Positions 52,993 to 64,000 of a DNA stretch of 64,000 bases are shown in pieces. A program made the position numbers and the translations under genes. The notes below the pieces were generated by a model, which saw only the letters and a program-made list of their open reading frames with translations, did not search any database and was not told the origin of the DNA. Position 1 is the stretch's first letter; every line of letters starts with the position of its first letter. Origin of the DNA: Hygrophila difformis (taxonomy: Eukaryota > Streptophyta > Magnoliopsida > Lamiales > Acanthaceae); assembly GCA_030278955.1 (NCBI GenBank), contig JAOANR010000003.1, positions 19,553,050 through 19,617,049 on the forward strand, in the 5' to 3' direction.

Positions 52993-53598
52993 ACCCTCCT
53001 CTTCCCCTATTTTCTCGCCACTCCCTTACATTTTAGCCATAGTTCTTTCCTTTTTATTTCTTTTTACTAGATTGCTTGTGAGGTTCTTATGGCAGTGATA
53101 GTAATATTCTTGGTAGTTGGTTGGAGTGGGATTTTTGCTGCTTTTTTTTTCAAAGGACTTTTAGAGCTCGGTAAGGACTACAGATAGCTAGTCCGTGATA
53201 GTGTTCTGGTAAGATTTATTAAGTTGGAAATTTTTAATTGTTATTTCTGTTAAAATACTATTGTAGCATACGATGTTAATATTAAAATTTTTGCTAGTCA
53301 AATAGCTGTAAAGGGATATCTGCTCGTAGGCCGTGCGTGTGTCGTGTCCATTCCGTCCACTGTGACTGTAAGTAGATTTTTACTCTTTGGAGTAAGCCAA
53401 ATTTAATTTAGCTTAAGCATAAATTAAAAACCGTTTTATTATATTTTAAATTTATGCTTATAGCTCCCTACTGTTTTTGGATTATTGGTATGCCATTTTA
53501 CTGTGCTTTACAATATTTGCAATTATTCTCAATGTCCTATGGATTTTTGAGCGCGCATTGTTACGGGGTTGGGTCCAAGTTTTGGGTCGCTGCTGCCA

Positions 53599-53688
53599 CC
53601 TCCGCCGTTTGCCTGTGTTACACGACTTACGGGGACTGATGTAATCCTCCGCCGTTTGCCTGTAATACACGACTTACGGGGACTGATG
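53599..53688 (+). repeat. two-unit tandem duplication in solo LTR 2
   Basis: CCTCCGCCGTTTGCCTGT and the rest of a 43-bp unit occur at 53599-53641 and 53646-53688 with few differences. Confidence 0.9.
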
Positions 53689-54952
53689 GAAATTAGCCCG
53701 ATGCCATTTCTCGATTCAATGTGGTTTGGGGAAATTTCTTACCTCCACCACAACCCTTGAATGTATGTGAGATTTGGGCCCTACAACGGGGAACCTGCAC
53801 ATCATGTTGGCTGAGGAATTTATTTCTTGGTAACGCATAGTGTCATATTATCTCTTCCCGGGATTAGATTTATATGGATTTTGTCTGTGCTTAAATTACT
53901 TCTCGTTTCAGCATACCATTACCATAACTATCGTCTTTTAAATTATTTCTGCAACCCTACCTCCTCCGGGAGTAAACGTCTACTTACTCAGCGATTGTTT
54001 TCGCTGACTCTACACTTGTCACCATTTCCTTTCAGGTTTTGAGATCTGCAAGACATCATCTGCACGGGCACGATTTTGGGTATTATTTATAAAAATGTAT
54101 ATTTTAACACCCCCTTTTGATAATAATATGTTACTTGACATAGAAAATTATTTATGAAGTATGAACAAATATTTGGGTTTTATCCCGTTTATGCAAATAT
54201 GGTGCCCTACTGTTTTAAACAATGCATTACGCGTTTAACAGTATTCTTTTCGAAATATGAGATAAACAACCCCTTTTAAAAACTTCCATGGATTTATTCC
54301 ATTATTATTGTTGCGCGCTTTGAGGAATGCAGTCCTCCGTTTGGTTACGCTCTACCAAACCTTTTTTTCAAGCTTATTTTATACTTTTCACAGTATATAA
54401 GCTTCTTTGCGAATTATATGCTAGCTTGTCCGGAATGTGGTTAGCATATACATTCAATATTGAGTTTTCTGCGATTAGATATGTTAGCCTTAGCGTATTT
54501 TGGGCAATCCGGAATACGTGGCGGTAGCACCCCACCCATTGTTCCCGCTCTTTTCTTCCGCTGCATCTTTTGGGAAAATGGGGGTGTTACAAATTAGATC
54601 TTTTGCTGAACATGAAACTTGTAGATATATGTCTTAAGATGATCTCTGTCAAATTTCGTTAATTTTGGAGTTGATTTGCTATGGTAGAATTCAAAATCTC
54701 TAAACTGTGACCTAGGAAATTCGGACAGATTTATACTTCTGTGAAAATTAGTGTTTTTGACCTATTTAGGTATCTCGGATTGAAAAAGTTAAAACACGAA
54801 AGTTGTAGATCTTGACGTTTTGGAGTCAGACGCGAAATTTCGGAATTTTTGAAATTAAATCTGATTTTAGACGCATTTTAGATTAAACTGTGGTTGACCG
54901 AGTCAAATCTTGAACTCTTGATGAAACTCGTGAAATTTGCGAAACTTGTTTG

Positions 54953-55259
54953 ACCTGCGGGTTCGATTCCCCAGGATGTCTGTGTCAAACCTTGCGGGTT
55001 CGATTCCCCAGGGTGTGTTTGAGTTCTTGCGGGTTCGATTCCCCAAGGGCGATCGTATGTTCTCCTGCGGGTTCGATTCCCCAGGATGTCCGTGTCAAAC
55101 CTTGCGGGTTCGATTCCCCAGGGTGTGTCTTTCTGCGGGTTCGATTCCCCAGAATATGTGTTGATTCCTACGGGTTCGATTCCCTAGGATGTATGTGAGT
55201 TCTTGCGGGTTCGATTCCCCAAGGGCGATTGTTTGTTTTCTTGCGGGTTCGATTCCCCA
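54953..55259 (+). repeat. nine-unit tandem array, each unit with a pol III B-box sequence
   Basis: GGTTCGATTCC occurs perfectly nine times, starting at 54960, 54997, 55032, 55070, 55107, 55138, 55173, 55208 and 55246, each within a TGCGGGTTCGATTCCCCA-type unit. Spacing is 31-38 bp; the DNA between cores varies more than the cores. The core fits the B-box consensus GGTTCGANTCC of tRNA genes, which binds TFIIIC. No A boxes or cloverleaf are present. Confidence 0.9.
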
Positions 55260-55894
55260 AGAATAAATTATACTAGATTATATCGAATAAAAGAGGGATA
55301 GTGAAATCCTGAAATACTTAAATAGTTTCCTTATTTAAATTATGCCTTTAAATTATGTCTTGCGATTATTTTATCATGTTGTTGAATTATGATCTTATGG
55401 AAACCATTGTCTTTTAAAATACGCAATTAAATTATTATTAGTTGGATAAATTAAATCATGGATATTATGCACGTGTTTTTAAATTTAATTAAAGGCTTTG
55501 AAACCTCATAATCATGTTTGTGGTAACTTACTCAGCACGTAGTGCTGACCAAACCATTTTTATTTCCCTGTTTATTTCAGAGCTGAAGAATATGCATCAT
55601 CATATGCATTCATGGGAAGTTTGGGGAAACAATTTATTTTTAAATGTTACGTTAGACTAGAAATTGCATGAACGGGCCTGTTTAACCCGTATTCTGGCCG
55701 TGTTGGCTATCTTTAAATTCCGCTGCATTGTTCTTATGTAAATATTATTTTCCGCTGCAACTTTGATGTATTATTTTTAAATTATACATGAATGGGCTGT
55801 TTGAATGTTTTAAATACTGCAATACCTAGCCTTGCATCTCTTTAGTAAGCTCGGAGAAACCGTGTCTTATTAGGGAGATGCGGCGGTGACATCC

Positions 55895-58080
55895 TGTAAC
55901 ACCCCGGTTTTCAAAACAATTATAAGGCCGGGATGCTACCGCCACATCTCCCCAATTAAGCTCGCCCTTGGCTAACTTAACTGGAAAGATGCTAAGGCTA
56001 ATTTTTTTTTTTTTTTTTATCATAATACATGCATAGGGACTTACTCAAAAGAAATAAATATACGGAAGCGTTAAAAAGGAGTTACATGTTATAAAATATT
56101 GTTTTATGCAAAGAAAAATAATTAAAATATGCATATGTCTTTTTGAGAAACCATCCCCATGCAATGCTCCATGCTCCACTTTCCAAGTTCTGTAAGTCTG
56201 AAAAGAAAAATTTAAAAGATAGGTTGTCAGTATGAATTACTGAGTAGGCTAATCATGTTCCCAGATACAAGGTTAATTTTTATTATTAATAATATATTTT
56301 CTTAAAAGTAAAAAGACTTATCACAAGTTACTGGGTTAGAATCGCCGCAGTACTATTAAGATATCACGAGGACACCCAAATATAATATCATCCATAATTT
56401 CAACATCATATGTGAGAAACAATTGTCTCACGGGACCACAATCGGATCCACGGTTATGTAGCGGACACTATACAGACTCACACCGGTGCCCACGTATAAT
56501 CCTAAAATAGGAACTATACGGGAGTATAGACTCTTGCATACCGTCTAGGCCTTTTTCAATAACATGAGCCGTTCTCGGCAAAATTCTCGATCGCGGGCAT
56601 TCAACACTCGGACTCCTAAGTACTTTGGCGAATGTATATATCTTATAAAAGAGTTCCTTACATTTTTTTTTTCATATTTAAACGATGGCAACCAACCATG
56701 TCACAAGAGAAATCATATGATCATAAATTCTGGCCAAGATGCGTGTAATATACACTGTATTGGCTTAAGAATTCCATAAAATTTATTATAGACCAGAAAA
56801 TTCTCAAATTTTTAGGTTAGACTCCTTACTTAATAATATACAATGTTCATGTTTTACACTTCCACAGATTTTGAGTCTAAGTTGCGGCAAAAATTAGATT
56901 TTATACAGAAGTTTAATTACGCCGATAGAAATACACTGTCTTCGAAAATAAATTCTAGAAAAATAAATACTTATCCAAATAGTTCGAAATTTTCAGGTTA
57001 GTCTCCTAAGAAGATTATCTACAAGTTTTGTGTTTTAAGTTTTCCGGAATTCCATCTTTACACTAATGGAAATGTATGAGTTTTTCAGATGTTCAAATCT
57101 GTCCGCAAAATCACCTATGAGCAGTTCTAGCATTAAATTATTTTGGCATTGAAATAAAACTTCAAATTTTTTGAAATTTTTATTGTATATCCTAGATTGA
57201 TAGATCTATAATTTCTTAGTTTATAAATTTTCGAAATTCAGACCCTAGACTAGAGTAAAAATTCATTCTTTCAACAAATAAAAATCTGTCACAGAAATCT
57301 AATCCAAGGAAAATGTTCCTAACATCAATATTTAATAACCTAATTTGAAAAATACAATATAGGGATGTCGATTAACCTACCTTAACTCGTGTTGAGGAAT
57401 CCTACGGAAAATTCTCGCCTTAATCCCTAATCATGTTGGATCGCCTTTGTTCCTCAACTATGGGACGCCCTCGATGGTTAGGAGAAGATGGATCTACAAT
57501 CTTTTTTTCTTCTTCTTCTTCTTCGTTTTTTTTTCTTCTATTTTTTTTACGTAAAACTGGTTTGAGGAATAAAATAGGAAGATGAAGAAGATTGGGTTTA
57601 AAAAGGGGTGAGAGAGGCCGCATATTAGAGCTTTAAATCCTCTAAGATTTATTCCAAATCTTTTGCTAGCATTTTAGTTTAACAATATACTAAAGATAGT
57701 GTAAATCTTATTTTAACTACTATGTATATATATATTGTTTTATTATGTTATTATGCTAGTTATTATTATTATTATTATATATTTATTGTTATTGTTTTAT
57801 TTTTATTTTTAACAAACAAGTGTTAGTTAACTATTATGTATAAAAATAGTGCACAAGTAACAAATTTAGTTACATATATATATATAACCTTCGTCCAGAT
57901 ATATATAACTATGTATTAGTCCAACAATGATATAAATATATATCTTTATATTAACTACTATGTTTTTTTTTAATATTTAAATAGTCTAACAATTAAATAG
58001 TCTAACAATTATCTAGGGTATTACAGTCTACCCTCCTTAAGAATAAACTTCGTCCTCGAAGTTTCCTTTCGAGTATTACA
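55895..58080 (-). repeat. 3' LTR of the non-coding element
   Basis: 2186 bp, TG/CA, direct repeat of 58907-61092. Short open frames found identically in both copies (for example 56564-56779) are LTR sequence and not genes. Confidence 0.93.
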
Positions 58081-58906
58081 ATCTACCCTCCTTAAGAATC
58101 GACTTCGTCCTCGAAGTCGCGTATTGTCTAAGGATAGAGTAATTCATTTAAATGTTCAATTAGTTCAAGGAAATGTGCATTTGAGATAGAGATAGTGTGT
58201 TAGCTCCGCGTATCTATAGTGGATGCTAGTTTGGCCGTTTCATCCTCCCCATTAGGGTCGCAGTTATGTCCCCATAATTGTCTCATAATGACTTTAGGAG
58301 AGATGTGAGTGTCTTAGGATTTTTAGTGCTTTCAGTAAATAAGCTCAGTGTTAAAGAAGGAGATATAACTACAATAGAAGAAGATAGGTTGAACGTTAAG
58401 AATAAGTCAAGCGTTGATACACTAAGCGTGCAACTAAGTCAAGAATAAGAACTCAAAGTACTTTAGAAGATGTTGTGCATAGCTAAGGATAATCTAGGTT
58501 CGGAAGCAGGAGCAAATAGAGAAGCTAAATGTGCAATCAAGCAATAAATTTTATTATTGAATGCACATATTAAAAATTCTAAGTAATGAATATAAATATA
58601 AATAATTATATGAATGCATGTATGCATATGACCCATCCCACAAGTTTGAAAAATAATTTAAATGATGATTTTAAAGCATTTTTATGCAAAAGAGAGCTTT
58701 CATGTAGTTTTAGAAAAATAATAACAATACTATGATGAGTTTAAAATAATAATATTTTTAGCTTTATAGAAATCAGAGTTTAAAAATATAATATTTTTAT
58801 AGACTTAAAAATTTGATACATAGCTTTTATAGAAATAAAGCTAAAAAAATATTTATATACTCTTAAAATAGTGGTCTGAAAGAATCGAACTGCTCTGATA
58901 CCACTC
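58081..58906 (-). other. internal region of the non-coding element
   Basis: 826 bp, AT-rich, without open frames of note. It carries the primer binding site at its right edge and the purine tract at its left edge. Confidence 0.8.
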
Positions 58907-61092
58907 TGTAACACCCCGGTTTTCAAAACAATTATAAGGCCGGGATGCTACCGCCACATCTCCCCAATTAAGCTCGCCCTTGGCTAACTTAACCGGAAAG
59001 ATGCTAAGGCTAATTTTTTTTTTTTTTTTTATCATAATACATGCATAGGGACTTACTCAAAAGAAATAAATATACGGAAGCGTTAAAAAGGAGTTACATG
59101 TTATAAAATATTGTTTTATGCAAAGAAAAATAATTAAAATATGCATATGTCTTTTTGAGAAACCATCCCCATGCAATGCTCCATGCTCCACTTTCCAAGT
59201 TCTGTAAGTCTGAAAAGAAAAATTTAAAAGATAGGTTGTCAGTATGAATTACTGAGTAGGCTAATCATGTTCCCAGATACAAGGTTAATTTTTATTATTA
59301 ATAATATATTTTCTTAAAAGTAAAAAGACTTATCACAAGTTACTGGGTTAGAATCGCCGCAGTACTATTAAGATATCACGAGGACACCCAAATATAATAT
59401 CATCCATAATTTCAACATCATATGTGAGAAACAATTGTCTCACGGGACCACAATCGGATCCACGGTTATGTAGCGGACACTATACAGACTCACACCGGTG
59501 CCCACGTATAATCCTAAAATAGGAACTATACGGGAGTATAGACTCTTGCATACCGTCTAGGCCTTTTTCAATAACATGAGCCGTTCTCGGCAAAATTCTC
59601 GATCGCGGGCATTCAACACTCGGACTCCTAAGTACTTTGGCGAATGTATATATCTTATAAAAGAGTTCCTTACATTTTTTTTTTCATATTTAAACGATGG
59701 CAACCAACCATGTCACAAGAGAAATCATATGATCATAAATTCTGGCCAAGATGCGTGTAATATACACTGTATTGGCTTAAGAATTCCATAAAATTTATTA
59801 TAGACCAGAAAATTCTCAAATTTTTAGGTTAGACTCCTTACTTAATAATATACAATGTTCATGTTTTACACTTCCACAGATTTTGAGTCTAAGTTGCGGC
59901 AAAAATTAGATTTTATACAGAAGTTTAATTACGCCGATAGAAATACACTGTCTTCGAAAATAAATTCTAGAAAAATAAATACTTATCCAAATAGTTCGAA
60001 ATTTTCAGGTTAGTCTCCTAAGAAGATTATCTACAAGTTTTGTGTTTTAAGTTTTCCGGAATTCCATCTTTACACTAATGGAAATGTATGAGTTTTTCAG
60101 ATGTTCAAATCTGTCCGCAAAATCACCTATGAGCAGTTCTAGCATTAAATTATTTTGGCATTGAAATAAAACTTCAAATTTTTTGAAATTTTTATTGTAT
60201 ATCCTAGATTGATAGATCTATAATTTCTTAGTTTATAAATTTTCGAAATTCAGACCCTAGACTAGAGTAAAAATTCATTCTTTCAACAAATAAAAATCTG
60301 TCACAGAAATCTAATCCAAGGAAAATGTTCCTAACATCAATATTTAATAACCTAATTTGAAAAATACAATATAGGGATGTCGATTAACCTACCTTAACTC
60401 GTGTTGAGGAATCCTACGGAAAATTCTCGCCTTAATCCCTAATCATGTTGGATCGCCTTTGTTCCTCAACTATGGGACGCCCTCGATGGTTAGGAGAAGA
60501 TGGATCTACAATCTTTTTTTCTTCTTCTTCTTCTTCGTTTTTTTTTCTTCTATTTTTTTTACGTAAAACTGGTTTGAGGAATAAAATAGGAAGATGAAGA
60601 AGATTGGGTTTAAAAAGGGGTGAGAGAGGCCGCATATTAGAGCTTTAAATCCTCTAAGATTTATTCCAAATCTTTTGCTAGCATTTTAGTTTAACAATAT
60701 ACTAAAGATAGTGTAAATCTTATTTTAACTACTATGTATATATATATTGTTTTATTATGTTATTATGCTAGTTATTATTATTATTATTATATATTTATTG
60801 TTATTGTTTTATTTTTATTTTTAACAAACAAGTGTTAGTTAACTATTATGTATAAAAATAGTGCACAAGTAACAAATTTAGTTACATATATATATATAAC
60901 CTTCGTCCAGATATATATAACTATGTATTAGTCCAACAATGATATAAATATATATCTTTATATTAACTACTATGTTTTTTTTTAATATTTAAATAGTCTA
61001 ACAATTAAATAGTCTAACAATTATCTAGGGTATTACAGTCTACCCTCCTTAAGAATAAACTTCGTCCTCGAAGTTTCCTTTCGAGTATTACA
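58907..61092 (-). repeat. 5' LTR of the non-coding element
   Basis: 2186 bp, same length as the other copy and nearly identical to it. Confidence 0.93.
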
Positions 61093-61630
61093 CATCCCGA
61101 CCTGGGTGACCAAAAACCGGGGTGTTACAGTCGATAATAAATTCCTTTCCCTCAAAAAAAAAAATATTAAACTATTCATAATTACTTATAATAGTCCCAA
61201 TTTGGAAGGAGATTGGGATTTAATTTTTTTGATTTAGTGTTAACCATAATAAAATATAATGTACTATATTATTAAATAAAAGGAGGAGTGAATTTACTGT
61301 TGGACTTCCTCTTCCTCACATTTGTTAAGAAAGAAAATATACTATTTTTAAGAAAGAAATAATATATAATATATTCAAGCCTATTATCGAGCTTTCGAGC
61401 CGAATATTAATTAGCTCGGCTTGAGGTCATTAATATTCGAGCCGAGCCTTTTCGAGTCGAGCCATAATATTTTACGAGCCTATCAGTCTCATTTACACCC
61501 CTAACCTCACCTACCCCATCATGGCGTCGGTGATTTTTAGCCGTTATTGGGACCCGGTGGCTTTGACAACTACAACACCGACCACTATTAATGTGGTCGG
61601 TGATACCAACCCCATTACCGACCCCAATTG

Positions 61631-63080
61631 GGGTCTGTAATTTTTTTCAATTTTTCTAAATATTTTTTCCATTATTTTATTATTTAATTTATATTTTTAT
61701 TAAATATTTCTTTAATTAATTTTATAATTTAAATATTTTTATTTTAGCCATTTAATTAATTAATTATTATTAATTTAAATATTTATTTATTTATTAATTT
61801 AATTATTGAATTCAATAACTTATTTAATTAATTTTATTTTTAGTTTTTGACTTCATAGCATTTTTATTAAAAATAAATTTATGTTATTATTTACATTTAT
61901 TTTAATTTTTGAATAATTTTATTATTTATTTAATTAATTGATTTCAGTTTTTTATTTAATTAATTTTATTTTGTTTTATTTAATTAATAAATTTTTATTA
62001 TTTAATTATTAAATTTTAGTTTATTATTTAATCAATTTTAGTTTATTTAATTATTGAATTTAATATATTTTTAAAGTTTTTAGTTTAATTAATATTTTAT
62101 TATTTTCTTAAATAATTAGTGATTAATTAATTTTTTTTATTTAATTAATGAATTATTCTATTATATTTTAAGTTATTAATTTACGTAAAAATATTATATA
62201 TATTTAACAAACAGCATATAATAACATTACAAGTTGTGTAACCGGATGGCATGCGCATGGGTGAGAAATCTACTTACTTGTGTTCGAATCTTATCTTCAG
62301 CATTTCGGGAGGAATTAATATATATGACACGTGGCGGGTTCTCGTTGGGGTCTGTAATTTTTTCCAATTTTTTTAAATATTTTTTTCCATTATTTTATTA
62401 TTTAATATATTTTTATTAAATATTTCTTTAATAATTTTATAATTTAATTATTTTATTTTAGCCATTTAATTAATTAATTATTTATTAATTAATTAATTTA
62501 TTTATTTATTAATTTAATTATTGAATTCAATAATTTATTTAATTAATTTTATTTTTAGTTTTTGACTTCATAGCATTTTTATTAAAAATAAATTTATGTT
62601 ATTATTTACATTTATTTTAATTTTTGAATAATTTTATTATTTTATTTAATTAATTGATTTCAGTTTTTTATTTAATTAATTTTATTTTGTTTTATTTAAT
62701 TAATAAATTTTTATTATTTAATTATTAAATTTTAGTTTATTATTTAATCAATTTTAGTTTATTTAATTATTTAATTTAATATTTATTAAAAGTTTTTAGT
62801 TTAATTAATATTTTATTATTTTCTTAAATAATTAGTGATTAATTAATTTTGCCCATTAATTTAATTTTATATTTTATTTAGTTAATGAATTATTCTATTA
62901 CATTTTAAGTTATTAATTTACGTAAAAATGTTATGTATATTTAACAAACTGCATATAATGACATGAAAAGTTGTGTAACCAGATGACATGCGCATGGGTG
63001 AGAAATCTACTTACTTGCGTTCGAATCTCATTTTCAGCATTTGGGGAGGAATTAATATATATGACGCATGGCGGGTTCTC
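61631..63080. repeat. two-unit tandem duplication of about 717 bp in the CACTA interior
   Basis: GGGTCTGTAATTTTTT begins units at 61631 and 62348, and both contain the distinctive GCATGCGCATGGGTGAGAAA followed by a GTTCGAATCT block. Units are extremely AT-rich (TTTAATTAA motifs) and clearly diverged, so the duplication is not recent. No coding. Confidence 0.8.
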
Positions 63081-63423
63081 ATTGGTGGTGCAAAGGCTAG
63101 CAAAGGTGGTTAGGGTTGAGCATGGTGATGTTGAGGTCGTGGGTTCGCCCTCCTGAGCACATTTTATTGTATATAAGAGATTTGCCGACCCCAATTGCAG
63201 TCGGTAACTTCGGGTCCACGAGGTCCCCAGACCTCGCTTACCGACCCCAATGTTGGTCGGTAATGAGGTCGGTAATTTTCGACCCCCAGAATCTATGGTC
63301 GGCACCAGATTACCTATCATCAAAATCCCGACCCATGCTTGAGGTCGGTAAACCTGAAAACGACCCGTATTACCTAGTTACCGATCCCATTTTGGGTAGG
63401 TAAATCCAAAATTTCTTGTAGTG

Positions 63424-63600
63424 AAGTAAGAAATTTGTCCATATCATTGGTGTGGTTTAGAAGACCGCGACTGATCCATAAAAGGGAATAAATAGAAAAA
63501 ATAGCAGGTCGTATCAATGGTGAGTTTTTGCTTTTTATCGCTTCGGTACAAAGTCTTGTTCGAATTCTTGGAATGGAAATATTTTCGGTTAAGAAAAATA
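63424..63600 (+). pseudogene. plastid trnK intron fragment (NUPT, right part)
   Basis: Continues the plastid sequence interrupted at 44953: AAGTAAGAAATTTGTCCATA, then AGAAGACCGCGACTGATCCA and CGCTTCGGTACAAAGTCTTG, as in the trnK intron upstream of matK. The right limit is approximate; similarity is lost around 63580-63610. matK itself is not included. Confidence 0.72.
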
Positions 63601-64000
63601 ACTCATATAAAATGAGTATAAATGATATTTATGTGACCTATAAAGAACAATTCAGCAAAATAAATAGGTAGTTTCAGCTAAATGAATAATTATTTTAACT
63701 AAATAGCTTAATTATACAACTATATATATATATATCAAATAGCTGAATTATAAATCTCAAATAACTGAAATGCATAACATGTTTTGTTAAAAGTAAATCT
63801 AACATAAAGTTTTAACACTGGTGGCATATAGATCGATTTATATGCCGCCAGTACAATTCAAAGATATAGAATTATGAAGTACATAGAAGCTAGATTAATT
63901 GTATAAATCGTTGAAGTATAAATCGATGAATGATAACCAACTAAAAGCTGGAGTAAATAAAGTACTTGACGATCTCTGTACATACTTCCAAAATAAAAAT
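63601..64000. other. AT-rich end of window with a short hairpin
   Basis: CTGGTGGCATATA (63818-63830) and TATATGCCGCCAG (63839-63851) form a 13-bp stem with an 8-base loop and one G-T pair. No gene is seen. Confidence 0.55.

Larger units (their letters stand above)
51030..54591 (+). mobile_element. solo-LTR-like element 2 (3.56 kb) nested in solo LTR 1
   Basis: Starts TATAACACCCC (TG decayed to TA) and ends GGGGGTGTTACA, with the duplication AATTA (51025-51029 and 54592-54596). A TATA box TATATAAG lies at 52985-52992. Upstream of it is a strongly GC-rich CCGCCG segment (52110-52460), and downstream a 43-bp tandem duplication (53599-53641 and 53646-53688). No gag-pol, primer site or second LTR is seen. 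The very long LTR suggests a Tat/Ogre-like or similar gypsy family, but this is unproven. Confidence 0.75.
55895..61092 (-). mobile_element. non-coding LTR retrotransposon (LARD/TRIM-like) nested in solo LTR 1
   Basis: Two 2186-bp LTRs (55895-58080 and 58907-61092) enclose only 826 bp. Duplication CATCC at 55890-55894 and 61093-61097. On the minus strand the primer binding site TGGTATCAGAGCA (complement of 58891-58903) is three bases from the 5' LTR, and a purine tract AAGGAGGGTAGA (complement of 58082-58093) abuts the 3' LTR. No gag or pol remains, so movement would depend on another element's proteins. I noticed one LTR difference by eye (near 55982), so it is among the youngest insertions here. 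Confidence 0.9.
49595..61129 (+). mobile_element. solo-LTR-like element 1 nested in the LINE
   Basis: Bounded by TGTAATACCCGAG and GGGGTGTTACA (TG/CA, ends forming a short inverted repeat) with the duplication GTCGA (49590-49594 and 61130-61134). After removing two internal insertions its own sequence is about 2.8 kb (49595-51029, 54597-55894, 61098-61129). A TATA box TATAAATA lies at 50161-50168, followed by a leader-like ACAAAACCC region. There is no primer binding site or coding region, so a solo LTR formed by LTR-LTR recombination is the best reading. Confidence 0.8.
45326..61163 (+). mobile_element. 5'-truncated L1-type LINE nested in the hAT element
   Basis: The 16-bp duplication ATATTAAACTATTCAT is present at 45310-45325 and 61164-61179. 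The LINE begins inside the reverse transcriptase domain, carries RNase H, and ends AATAAATTCCTTTCCCTC plus poly(A) at 61163. Its 3' region is split at 49594/61130 by an LTR insertion. Own length is about 4.3 kb. Confidence 0.85.
45025..61503. mobile_element. hAT MITE-like element nested in the CACTA element
   Basis: Terminal repeats TAGGGGTGTAAACGAG (left) and, reverse-complemented, TAGGGGTGTAAATGAG (right), with the perfect 8-bp duplication ACCTCACC (45017-45024 and 61504-61511). The subterminal zones are built from CTCGAGCTCGGCTCG motifs. Own sequence is about 0.6 kb (45025-45325 and 61180-61503). It also holds a short SINE-like insert at about 45200-45250. Confidence 0.87.
44954..63423. 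mobile_element. non-autonomous CACTA (En/Spm) element, host of nested insertions
   Basis: Terminal repeats CACTACAAGAA (left, 44954 on) and TTCTTGTAGTG (right, ending 63423), with the 3-bp duplication AAG (44951-44953 and 63424-63426). Subterminal motifs CCGACCCCAATTG and GGTCGGTAA recur near both ends, as expected for transposase binding sites in this superfamily. The element's own sequence is 44954-45016 plus about 61504-63423; no transposase is present. Confidence 0.88.

Noticed and set aside
54953..55259. Cluster of tRNA genes, or a CRISPR-like array
   Set aside because: Only the B-box arm is repeated; there are no A boxes, acceptor stems or cloverleafs, and spacers share similarity, unlike CRISPR spacers. 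This is a nuclear plant sequence.
56564..56779. Small protein repeated at 59576-59791
   Set aside because: Identical because both lie in the two LTRs of one element; no other support for coding.

Overview
This is a plant nuclear window, almost certainly eudicot. The evidence is spliced genes with GT-AG introns, plant-specific families (LEA_4, type I MADS, F-box/kelch), plant retrotransposon lineages, Stowaway, hAT, Harbinger-like and CACTA DNA elements, and a plastid trnK fragment. The species cannot be fixed from sequence alone. Only four host protein genes are well supported; most of the other sequence is transposable elements, many resolved to exact ends by their target-site duplications (TSDs).

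Layout. 1-4.8 kb: a nine-exon acyl-protein thioesterase-like gene (+) and a two-exon LEA gene (-) with an ABA-type promoter. 5.4-14.8 kb: a Stowaway-like MITE split by a young, intact Ty3/gypsy element (-) that looks like a CRM-type chromovirus, because its polyprotein runs into the 3' LTR. 15.4-16.2 kb: a single-exon M-alpha MADS-box gene (-). 16.7-25.3 kb: a complete Ty1/copia element (+, SIRE/Maximus-like) with an intact gag-pol and a broken extra ORF. 25.3-27.6 kb: host sequence with a tandem duplication and a hAT-like MITE. 27.6-36.3 kb: a related copia element (-) with at least six coding lesions. 36.3-42.6 kb: a SINE and a dense MITE field. 42.8-44.0 kb: an intronless F-box/kelch gene (+). 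44.9-63.6 kb: a deep nest of insertions.

The nest is the main structural discovery. A plastid trnK-UUU/intron fragment (NUPT) is split by a CACTA element (TSD AAG). That is split by a hAT element (8-bp TSD ACCTCACC), which is split by a 5'-truncated L1 LINE (16-bp TSD). The LINE is split by a solo-LTR-like element (TSD GTCGA), which itself holds two insertions: another solo-LTR-like element (TSD AATTA) and a non-coding LTR retrotransposon with two nearly identical 2186-bp LTRs (TSD CATCC). The insertion order can be read directly. Inside the outer solo LTR, nine perfect copies of the RNA polymerase III B-box sequence recur every 31-38 bp, an array that ordinary annotation would miss.

The host genes show no sign of a shared pathway. 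The LEA gene carries its own stress-promoter logic, and the MADS and F-box genes sit close to recent insertions that may influence their expression. Percent differences quoted for LTR pairs are hand counts, and lineage names rest on motif recognition, not database searches.
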